NCBI GenBank assembly: GCA_027306525.1
Contig: DAHUZM010000168.1
Span: forward strand, 1 to 39,992
DNA length: 39,992 bases
DNA from: Acidimicrobiaceae bacterium
GTDB taxonomy: Bacteria > Actinomycetota > Acidimicrobiia > Acidimicrobiales > RAAP-2
Direction: 5' to 3'
Below are positions 33,584 to 39,992 of the stretch, one piece after another. The stretch's first letter is position 1. Each line of letters opens with the position of its first letter. A program made the position numbers and the translations under genes. A model generated the notes under the pieces. That model was not told the origin of the DNA and did not search any database. It saw only the letters and a list, made by a program, of their open reading frames with translations.

Positions 33584-33722
33584 GGAGCGCGGGAGCGGTC
33601 ATGGCCCCTTGGCCGTCCCTCCCGAGAGGTCGTCAAGCGCTCAGAGGTCGCCGTCCCCCTGAGACTGGACCGATGCCACGCGTTCGATTGTGCAATGCCG
33701 GCCCCCGCTCACAGGCGTCCAG

Positions 33723-34346
33723 GTGAACGTTGGTCAGCTGGTCGCGAACCTCGGCTACGGGGCGGTCTTTCTTCTCGTCGCGGTGGAGAGTCTCGGAGTG
33801 CCGCTGCCCGGCGAGACGGCGCTCATCGCGGCGGGCGTGTACGCGGGGCACAGCCACCGCCTAGACCCCTGGGCGATCTTTGCCGTGGCGTCGGCGGCAG
33901 CCATCGTCGGTGACAACATCGGGTTTTGGATCGGTGACAAGGGGGGCTATCGCCTCGCCCGGCGGTGGGGAAAGAAGGTGCGACTCGACGAGCGCAAGCT
34001 CAAGATCGGCCGCTACGTCTTTGATCGCCACGGCATGAAGGTGGTGTTCTTCGGGCGGTTCGTCTCCATCCTGCGGACCTATGCCGCGTTCTTGGCCGGG
34101 ACGAGCCGCATGCGGTGGCGGCGGTTTCTCCCTGCGAACGCCCTTGGCGGGATCGTGTGGGCCGGGATCTACACGCTCGTCTCCTATGAGGCCGGCACAA
34201 CGTTCCGCCACTTCTCTGGGACGATCGACCTCATCCTTGGCGCCGCCGCGGTGGTGGTGATCGTCGTGGTATTGCTCCTTGTTCGCCGATCGACCGACAA
34301 GCTCGGCGATCGCGCGGAGCGGGCCTATCCCGGGCCACTCGAATGA
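33723..34346 (+). CDS. DedA family membrane protein
   Basis: About 207 residues with several membrane helices and the DedA/SNARE-associated signatures: ESLGVPLPGETALIAAG near the start and FFGRFVSILRTYAAFLAGTSRM with the conserved GRF-P/S-R segment. DedA proteins are flippase-like transporters for undecaprenyl phosphate and other lipids and support membrane homeostasis. The start is uncertain: GTG at 33723 fits the normal N-terminus, and a TTG at 33690 is also in frame. The nearby PAP2 phosphatase could act on the same lipid carrier, which is inference. Confidence 0.88.
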   Translation: MNVGQLVANLGYGAVFLLVAVESLGVPLPGETALIAAGVYAGHSHRLDPWAIFAVASAAAIVGDNIGFWIGDKGGYRLARRWGKKVRLDERKLKIGRYVFDRHGMKVVFFGRFVSILRTYAAFLAGTSRMRWRRFLPANALGGIVWAGIYTLVSYEAGTTFRHFSGTIDLILGAAAVVVIVVVLLLVRRSTDKLGDRAERAYPGPLE

Positions 34347-34446
34347 GCCGGTGGCGGTCCCACGTGCCCTAGGAACGCACGGTGCCATTTGCACGCTGAC
34401 CTGGCCGACCGAGGGAAACGCTCGTGGGATCGTCGGTGCGAGCGCA

Positions 34447-36639
34447 TCAGTGTGAGAAGCGGACGTGAGGCAGGACCCGGTCGAGCCAGGCCGGGCGATG
34501 CCAGATGTGGTGGCGGCCGAAGCGAAGGATCACCGGAAGCAGGACGAGGCGGGCGATGAAGGCGTCGAGCGCCACGGCGAGGGCCAAGATCACACCCATC
34601 TCCTTCGGCGCCAAGGGACCCGAGAGCGCGAAGGTCAAAAAGACGGCGATCATCACAGCGGCGGCGGAGACGACGATCCTCCCCGAAGACCCCACCGACG
34701 TCGTCATGGCGTGCTCGGCATCCGGATGCGTCTCATAGCGCTCCTTTGCTGCCGACAGCAAGAACAGCGTGTAGTCCATCGCCACCCCGAACACCATCGC
34801 GCCGAAGAAGAGCGGACCCCATGCATCGATGAACCCCTGGGGACTGAACCCGAGGGCGCCCGAGAGGAAGCCGTTCTGGAAGATGAGCCTTGCGATCCCG
34901 AACGCTCCGGCAACCGATAGTGCAGTCACGGCGACACCGGCTGCGGCGATGAGTGGGGCCCCGAGGGCAACGAGCAGGAGCAAAAACCCAACGCCGGCGA
35001 GCACCCCGAACACCAGTGGCGTGCGGCTCCACAGCGCTCGCTGGAGGTCGTAGTTCTCGGCCGCTGCTCCCCCGACCAGGCTCCTCGGGAGCGCATGGCG
35101 AATGCGTTCGATGGTGGCTCCGGTCGCGGACGTCGACGGACCCGTCGTGGGCACGACCTGGTCGAGGGTCCAGCCCCTTGCGCTCGGACCGGGCGCCACG
35201 GCGGCGACGCCGGAAATCGACGCGAGGGTGCTCAGCGCGGACCGTTGGGTCGCCGTCGGTACCAGCACCTCCAGCGTGCCGGGTGCGCCAGGACCGAATG
35301 CCGCTGTGACCTGGTCATACCCGACCCTCGCATTGGCCGTCGGTGGCACGATCGTGATCGACGGCATGGCAGTGCGCAGCCCGATCACCGGCGCGGCCGC
35401 CAGGATCAAGACTCCGAGAGCGCCCAGCGCTGCGGGCAGTGGGTGTCGCCACAGTGCCCGGCCCCATCCCTGGAGGTGCTGCTCGAGCCGGTGACCGTGC
35501 GGATGGTCGGACGAGGAGCGGCGTCGGCCTAGGCGTACCCGACCCGCGTCGATGCGCGAACCGAGGCGACCCAGCACCGCCGGCAGCAGCGTCAAGGTGG
35601 CGGCGAGCACGGCCACAACGGCGAGCATGATGCCGAGGGCCATCGAGCGAAAGGCCGGACTCGGCACGAGGAGGATCGCAGCGAGTGAGGCGAGCACGGT
35701 CACGGCCGAGAATGCCACCGCCTTGCCGGCGGTCGCCATGGTCTCTGCCACTGCATCCACCGCCGCTCTGCGCGCGTCGGCATCGCCACGGCGACGATGC
35801 AAGGCAGACCGGAACCGGGTCACGAGGAACAGCGCGTAATCGATGCCGAGGGCAAGCGCGAACATGAGAGCGAAATTCAGAGCCCAGATCGAGACCGGCG
35901 CGACCTTGTCGGCCAGCACGAGCGCCCCGGCCGCGACCAACAACCCGACCATCGTGAGCATGAGCGGCAGGCCCGCTGCGACGAGGCTGCCGAAGGCGAC
36001 GACGAGAATGGCCAGCGTCACCGGCCACGAGAGCATCTCCGAGCGCATCATCGCCGAATGGTTGGCAGAGTTGAAGTCCGCCCACAGCGCGCTGTCTCCG
36101 GTCAGAGTGGCGCTGATGCCCGGCGACCCGGCCTTGGCGATGGGCCCGGCCAATTGTTCGGCCGCCTTGACCATCGCATTGGTTCCGGCCGCGGCGCCGG
36201 CCGTCACGACACCGGTTCGTCCATCGGGCGAAAGTGACAACCCGGGCTTCGGTTCGACGACGGTGGACACCCGTGAATCGGAGCGCAGCAGCGTGACGAT
36301 CCTGGTGAGCACCCGCTGCGCTGCAGGGTCTGTCGCAATCGACCGGTGATGATCGACAACGACGACCTGGAGAGCGCTCGAGCCGAGACCGGAGAAATCG
36401 CGTTGGATGAGCGTTCGGGCCGCCACCGACTGGCTCGTCGAGTCCTGCCAGCCGGCCCCAGCGAGCGCCGACTCCACCTTGGGCGCGAAGAATCCGAACG
36501 CGAGCACCACGACCCCCCACGCGGCGAGGACGGTACGCAGGTGGGTCGCAGTCCAGGTGCCGAGTCGTGCCATCGCGCCCCGGTGGGGGGAGGGCGTCTC
36601 GGGCGCGGCGACGTCGGGGTTTGTGAGCACTGCGGTCAC
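34447..36639 (-). CDS. MMPL/RND family transporter
   Basis: A 730-residue exporter with 12 predicted helices in two halves, each with a large extracytoplasmic loop (about 60-180 and 400-530). Proton-relay and family signatures are visible in LALGIDYALFLVTRFRS and in the second half FGVAMDYTLFLLSAAKERYE. MMPL proteins export lipids, siderophores or toxic compounds; the substrate is unknown. The GTG at 36639 follows GGAGGT 9 bases upstream. The frame is open for 51 more codons without a ribosome site. It lies 112 bases after the TauE-like gene on the same strand and converges on DedA. Confidence 0.92.
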   Translation of the reverse strand: MTAVLTNPDVAAPETPSPHRGAMARLGTWTATHLRTVLAAWGVVVLAFGFFAPKVESALAGAGWQDSTSQSVAARTLIQRDFSGLGSSALQVVVVDHHRSIATDPAAQRVLTRIVTLLRSDSRVSTVVEPKPGLSLSPDGRTGVVTAGAAAGTNAMVKAAEQLAGPIAKAGSPGISATLTGDSALWADFNSANHSAMMRSEMLSWPVTLAILVVAFGSLVAAGLPLMLTMVGLLVAAGALVLADKVAPVSIWALNFALMFALALGIDYALFLVTRFRSALHRRRGDADARRAAVDAVAETMATAGKAVAFSAVTVLASLAAILLVPSPAFRSMALGIMLAVVAVLAATLTLLPAVLGRLGSRIDAGRVRLGRRRSSSDHPHGHRLEQHLQGWGRALWRHPLPAALGALGVLILAAAPVIGLRTAMPSITIVPPTANARVGYDQVTAAFGPGAPGTLEVLVPTATQRSALSTLASISGVAAVAPGPSARGWTLDQVVPTTGPSTSATGATIERIRHALPRSLVGGAAAENYDLQRALWSRTPLVFGVLAGVGFLLLLVALGAPLIAAAGVAVTALSVAGAFGIARLIFQNGFLSGALGFSPQGFIDAWGPLFFGAMVFGVAMDYTLFLLSAAKERYETHPDAEHAMTTSVGSSGRIVVSAAAVMIAVFLTFALSGPLAPKEMGVILALAVALDAFIARLVLLPVILRFGRHHIWHRPAWLDRVLPHVRFSH

Positions 36640-36751
36640 GGGATGTCGACCTCCAAGGTTCGTAGTGTCGAAAGGCGGGGCATTGAAAGGGGATTCATGA
36701 CCACTCGGACGTCGCCGGTACTTCGGAGACGCCCCATGGTCGGAGCGGCCG

Positions 36752-37570
36752 CTACAGGTGACCGATGCTTCGACCGAGGGTGTAGAGGGCAATCACGACG
36801 AGGAGCAGGCTGAACGCCCGAGCGATTCTCCGAGGCTCGACGATGGCGGCAACCCGCGCGCCCACTACCGATGCTCCGACCGCAAACAAGGTGAAGATGC
36901 CGACGATGGCCCAGTTCACGTGGGTCGGTGCGCCGACGCGGGCCACCAGGGCGGCGGCGCTGTTGATGGAGATGACGAGCAACGAGGTTGCCACCGCCAC
37001 CGGGACGTCGAAGCCCATCACCAGTACTAAGGCCGGTACGACGAGGAATCCTCCGCCGACTCCGAAGAAGCCCGTGAGAAGGCCGACGCCACTTGCGGTG
37101 GCCACCATCAGAACAAGGTTGGGCCGATCCCGAACCACCGCCGAAGGCGTTGGCGATGACGACGAGCCGCCGGATCGAGGGACGGCCGCGTCGACATATG
37201 CGGGAGCGATCCGTGTCCGCGCTCGAAGGAACATCGCACCAGCCGCCACGAGCATCACCAACGAGAAGCCCGCCAAAAGCACGGAAGGCGCCATGCCCGA
37301 AGACAGGCGACTCCCGAGGACCGATCCTGCGACACCCAAAGTGCCGAACAACAGGCCCGCGCGCACCCGTACCCGGCCCCCACGCAAGTGGGCGAAGGCT
37401 CCCGCCATCGCCGTGATGCCCACCACAACGAGCGAAGCGGTCGTGGCGCCATGTGCGCTCTGACCGAGCACATAAACGAGGGCCGGGACGGTGAGGATCG
37501 ACCCGCCACCGCCGAGCGCACCCAGGCTCAGGCCGATGACGAGGCCCATGACGATGGCGAGAAGAAGCAT
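36752..37570 (-). CDS. TauE/SafE family sulfite exporter-like protein
   Basis: A 272-residue membrane protein with about eight helices and an internal duplication: LSLGALGGGGSILTVPAL in the first half and TGFFGVGGGFLVVPALVLV in the second, the hallmark of TauE/SafE. Family members export sulfite, sulfoacetate or other organosulfur anions. The ATG is 4 bases after the stop of the rhodanese-metallo-beta-lactamase gene, so the two are co-transcribed. Sulfite is the product of persulfide dioxygenases, so this protein could expel it, as in staphylococcal cst operons. That link is inferred from context. Confidence 0.9.
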   Translation of the reverse strand: MLLLAIVMGLVIGLSLGALGGGGSILTVPALVYVLGQSAHGATTASLVVVGITAMAGAFAHLRGGRVRVRAGLLFGTLGVAGSVLGSRLSSGMAPSVLLAGFSLVMLVAAGAMFLRARTRIAPAYVDAAVPRSGGSSSSPTPSAVVRDRPNLVLMVATASGVGLLTGFFGVGGGFLVVPALVLVMGFDVPVAVATSLLVISINSAAALVARVGAPTHVNWAIVGIFTLFAVGASVVGARVAAIVEPRRIARAFSLLLVVIALYTLGRSIGHL

Positions 37571-37574
37571 GCGT

Positions 37575-38687
37575 TCAAATCGAACAGCGGTTCGGTCCCG
37601 CCTCGAGTTCAGCCAACGAGTGGAGTTCGAGTGTGCTGCGTCCCATGTTCGCTCGGATGAGCTCGACATAGTTGGGTGGACGCTCGTTCACACTCTGGGT
37701 CGCCCAGAGAACAAAGGATTCCTCATCGAGTGACAAGGCCGGTACGTCCACTCGCAAGGTACCAATCGAGGCTGTGATTGGTTCACCCGGAACGACGCGC
37801 GTCGTGACGCCATAGTGAGCCGGAAGCACCGATACCTCGTCGTCAAGCACGAGGACCTTCTCGCGCAATGAACGGTGCAGATTACGGGCGAACTCCTCGG
37901 CTCGTTCGGCGAGGTCTGGGCGTCCGACGCCATCGACGAAGAGCGTGTCGCCGGTGAGCACCGCCTCGTCACCGACCATGAACATGACCGATCCCTCGGT
38001 ATGACCGGGAGTACGCACAACCGCAACGGCCACTTCGAGCCCACTCGAGAATGTGAATTGTTGACTGTCATGGAGCGCTTGAAAATCGAACTCGAAGGTA
38101 TCGAACGGGCTGAGATGCAGGCTCGCTCCGGTGTGTGCGGCGAGGCTACGAGCCCCTGAGAGATGATCGGCGTGCAGGTGCGAGTCGAACACCCGCGTGA
38201 TCTCCCAACCCCTTGAGTGGGCGAGCGAGATGTACACATCGATCTCACGCGACGGATCGACGACCATCGCCTCGTTCCCGGAGCCCACGAGGTATGAAAG
38301 ACAGCCCTTGGCACGGCGGCGGATCTGAACGATCTCTCCGCCTGCGACCGGCAGAACAGCCGTGTCGTAGACCTGCGCCCAAGACGACATCCCACCGGTC
38401 AGGTTGCGCGCCTGGAGCCCGCGCTCTGTGAGCCATGCGGTCGCCTGAGTGGAACGGTTCCCAGAGGCACAGATGACGACGACCTGGCGATCCGCCGGGA
38501 GCTCAGAGAGACGTTGCGGTAGCTCGCCGAGCGGAACATTCACCACCCCGGGAATCGCCCACTGGGCGACCTCCTCCGGTTGGCGGACGTCGAGAAGATA
38601 CGGCTGGTCGTCCGTCCCGAGCAGGGCGGCCAGCTGGACCGCTGAAAGTTCGCTCACCCCGGCGCCCAATTGATCCCCCGAACCCAT
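37575..38687 (-). CDS. rhodanese-persulfide dioxygenase-like fusion (CstB/ETHE1-like)
   Basis: A 370-residue two-domain enzyme. The N-terminal rhodanese (about 10-115) has the active loop VICASGNRST with Cys73. The metallo-beta-lactamase domain follows, with HLHADH (His170, His172, Asp174, His175), His229 in TPGHTEGS and Asp247 in TGDTLF, then GRPDL as in ETHE1-type persulfide dioxygenases. Such fusions oxidise persulfide to sulfite and transfer sulfur to a thiol acceptor. Domain order (rhodanese first) differs from staphylococcal CstB. The ATG follows GGAGGAG. Operator 3 lies about 40 bases upstream. Codons are slightly less GC-rich than in the hyf operon. Confidence 0.9.
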   Translation of the reverse strand: MGSGDQLGAGVSELSAVQLAALLGTDDQPYLLDVRQPEEVAQWAIPGVVNVPLGELPQRLSELPADRQVVVICASGNRSTQATAWLTERGLQARNLTGGMSSWAQVYDTAVLPVAGGEIVQIRRRAKGCLSYLVGSGNEAMVVDPSREIDVYISLAHSRGWEITRVFDSHLHADHLSGARSLAAHTGASLHLSPFDTFEFDFQALHDSQQFTFSSGLEVAVAVVRTPGHTEGSVMFMVGDEAVLTGDTLFVDGVGRPDLAERAEEFARNLHRSLREKVLVLDDEVSVLPAHYGVTTRVVPGEPITASIGTLRVDVPALSLDEESFVLWATQSVNERPPNYVELIRANMGRSTLELHSLAELEAGPNRCSI

Positions 38688-38726
38688 GATTTGCTCCTCC
38701 CGTCCCCCAAAGCACTTGCTTGCCCG

Positions 38727-38748
38727 GATATACCCGGGGGGGTATATC
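38727..38748. promoter_or_regulatory. CsoR/CstR-type operator 3 (9-bp arms)
   Basis: GATATACCC and GGGTATATC are perfect inverted arms around spacer GGGG. The core is ATACCC-N4-GGGTAT as in operators 1 and 2. It lies 39 bases upstream of the rhodanese-dioxygenase start and 161 bases before the divergent SHOCT gene. Confidence 0.8.
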
Positions 38749-38909
38749 GGGTCATCATACGCGCGAGCTCGGCAGCTCGCGCCGGGTCCGCCTACAGACG
38801 GTGCCAACTGCCAGTTCGCGAAGGAGAGGACCTCCGGCTCTACCGCCCATCGGGCGCTCGGCGCAGCATGGGCGCATCTTCTACGAGCCAAAGGAAGTGG
38901 TTACCGGTG

Positions 38910-39179
38910 ATGTGGTACTGGGGTAGCGGCCCCCATTGGTGGGGCTGGTTGCTCGGATTCTTCGGCATGGTCGTCTTTTGGGGCCTGCTCATCTGGGCGA
39001 TCTTCGCCATCGCACACGCACTGCTCGGCCGCTCGACCAGCGAACGCCGAGAGGAGGATCCGAAGCGGATCCTGGATCAGCGCCTCGCACGTGGTGAGAT
39101 CACCCCAGAGGAATATCAGCGGACTCGCGACGCGATCGACGGCCGCCCCTCCGAACCGCGAGCCAGGTCGGAGGCCTGA
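38910..39179 (+). CDS. SHOCT-domain membrane protein
   Basis: An 89-residue protein. The N-terminus MWYWGSGPHWWGW leads into one membrane helix (about 12-36). A charged linker and a C-terminal SHOCT motif follow (ILDQRLARGEITPEEYQRTRDAI), a short helical oligomerisation element. Function unknown; such proteins are common near copper, sulfur and stress genes. The ATG at 38910 (or the GTG just before it) follows AAGGAAG by about 12 bases. The frame is open back to 38670, but that part has no membrane or family features and runs through operator 3. It is divergent from the rhodanese-dioxygenase operon and may share its control. Confidence 0.75.
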   Translation: MWYWGSGPHWWGWLLGFFGMVVFWGLLIWAIFAIAHALLGRSTSERREEDPKRILDQRLARGEITPEEYQRTRDAIDGRPSEPRARSEA

Positions 39180-39287
39180 CTCTGGGCGTTCGCAACGTGC
39201 TCATGCCATCGGGATTGTCTGTTGGAAGTACACCCCAATTGCGATCGGCCGTCGTCGATTGCCTGCCGCTAAGTTTGATCATCAGCC

Positions 39288-39992
39288 GTGGATGACGACA
39301 TCGAGCTCCTCTACCGCCAACACCTCACTGAGACGGATCGCAGACTGTTGAGCGCTGGAAGCTGGGCCACACTCGAGATGGCCTTGGCCTCGACCGAAAT
39401 CGAGTATCAGATCTTTCATGAGGGAACACCGGGAGGGAGGTCTTCCGCCCGGTACCCGGGGTTCGTCGGGATATCGCCGTTTCTGATCTTTGCCGTCGCG
39501 GTGCACAGAACCGGCATCCGACTGGGTGAAGTGCATTTCGTCGAGGAGCGCTTCAGCCGCCGTCAGCGGATACCGGTCTTTGATCTCGAGTCACTCCGGT
39601 CTTTGATCGAGGCGCCCATGCGCCGATACTTTCTGACCACTCTGCTGGCCTCCTATACCCATGTCATGAGCGGCACGACTTGGGAACGAACCGCGCGAGG
39701 TTGGCGCCGTCATCGATTCAGCGAACTAGACCCGGTCCGCCTCGCTGGGCTTCTTGAGATTGTCGAGGCCACCGCCCGACCAGGGATTTATCGGCGTCTT
39801 GGTGATTTGGCGCTTTTTCTTACCGGTGTCTTCCCCGATTCTCGTTCGCTGGACATCGGATCTGTCGCTATGGATCGTTTGTCGCGATCCTCTGAACTGG
39901 CCACGCCAATCGATTCACATGACGGTCGAGCACTTTTTGAATCGCTTGGCGCTCGTTGGTATCGCCAAGCGGTGAAGACTGCATGCGCTATC
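39288..39992 (+). CDS. hypothetical protein, runs off the window end
   Basis: The frame is open from a GTG at 39288 to the last base (235 codons) with no stop, so the C-terminus is missing. An in-frame TGA at 39276 leaves this GTG as the first possible start; it has no clear ribosome site and may be leaderless. The translation starts MDDDIELLYRQHLTETDRR and contains YRRLGDLALFLTGVFPD and LGARWYRQAV, reminiscent of uncharacterised actinobacterial proteins of unknown role. No catalytic motif, signal peptide or membrane helix is seen. AT-rich codons (TTT, CTT, CGT) are more frequent than in the rest of the window, a possible sign of transfer. Confidence 0.7.
   Translation, partial: MDDDIELLYRQHLTETDRRLLSAGSWATLEMALASTEIEYQIFHEGTPGGRSSARYPGFVGISPFLIFAVAVHRTGIRLGEVHFVEERFSRRQRIPVFDLESLRSLIEAPMRRYFLTTLLASYTHVMSGTTWERTARGWRRHRFSELDPVRLAGLLEIVEATARPGIYRRLGDLALFLTGVFPDSRSLDIGSVAMDRLSRSSELATPIDSHDGRALFESLGARWYRQAVKTACAI

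Overview
The window is high-GC DNA with many GTG starts, strong GGAGG-type ribosome sites and frequent GTGA/TGATG gene overlaps. Several gene families are typical of actinobacteria: an EthA-type Baeyer-Villiger monooxygenase, a steroid-type P450, an actinobacterial arsenate reductase, and a hydrogenase-4-like operon resembling Mycobacterium Rv0082-Rv0087. I infer an actinomycete-phylum chromosome, possibly class Acidimicrobiia. The class is a guess from gene content, not from a marker gene. No rRNA, tRNA, CRISPR array or insertion sequence was seen.

Layout. 1-6.9 kb: a small secreted protein with a strong terminator, a P450, an operon of a DUF7064-like protein and an APH-fold phosphotransferase, a TetR regulator, and a periplasmic-binding protein. 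Two palindromes with the same CGATA-N4-TATCG design flank the TetR gene and probably are its operators. 6.9-10.5 kb: GNAT acetyltransferase, EamA-type transporter, a small conserved protein, an aldo/keto reductase, and an alpha/beta-hydrolase pseudogene broken by at least four frameshifts. 10.5-17.5 kb: an oxidative catabolic operon (EthA-like monooxygenase, quinone reductase-like dehydrogenase, M20 amidohydrolase), a divergent flavin monooxygenase, and a sugar-porter MFS transporter preceded by a tiny coupled leader ORF. 17.5-20 kb: an organoarsenical/arsenate resistance locus (arsR divergent from arsI, an aquaglyceroporin and arsC) with a clear promoter and embedded operator.

20.2-27.7 kb: a tightly overlapping six-gene operon encoding a hydrogenase-4/complex-I-like membrane complex (HyfC, HyfE, HyfF, HyfG-like large subunit, a ferredoxin-NuoB fusion, HyfB). 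The large subunit lacks all four NiFe cysteines. The NuoB-like domain lacks all four ligands of its iron-sulfur cluster. The complex therefore keeps the proton-pump-type membrane arm but cannot be a normal hydrogenase. It belongs with the poorly understood 'hydrogenase-related' complexes and is the most unusual system in the window.

27.8-38.9 kb: a set of genes apparently joined by one regulator. A CsoR/CstR-family repressor keeps two cysteines but lacks the copper-binding histidine. Three operator-like sites share the pattern ATACCC-N4-GGGTAT. They lie (a) between the repressor and a 59-residue cysteine-rich protein followed by a cysteine desulfurase, (b) in front of thioredoxin, a DUF302 protein and a PIG-L deacetylase/methyltransferase fusion, and (c) in front of a rhodanese-persulfide dioxygenase-like protein and a TauE/SafE exporter, with a divergent SHOCT membrane protein. 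This looks like a sulfane-sulfur/persulfide stress regulon spread over about 10 kb. Among these genes lie a PAP2 phosphatase, a ChrB N-terminal-type protein, a DedA protein and an MMPL transporter. The window ends inside a lower-GC hypothetical gene.
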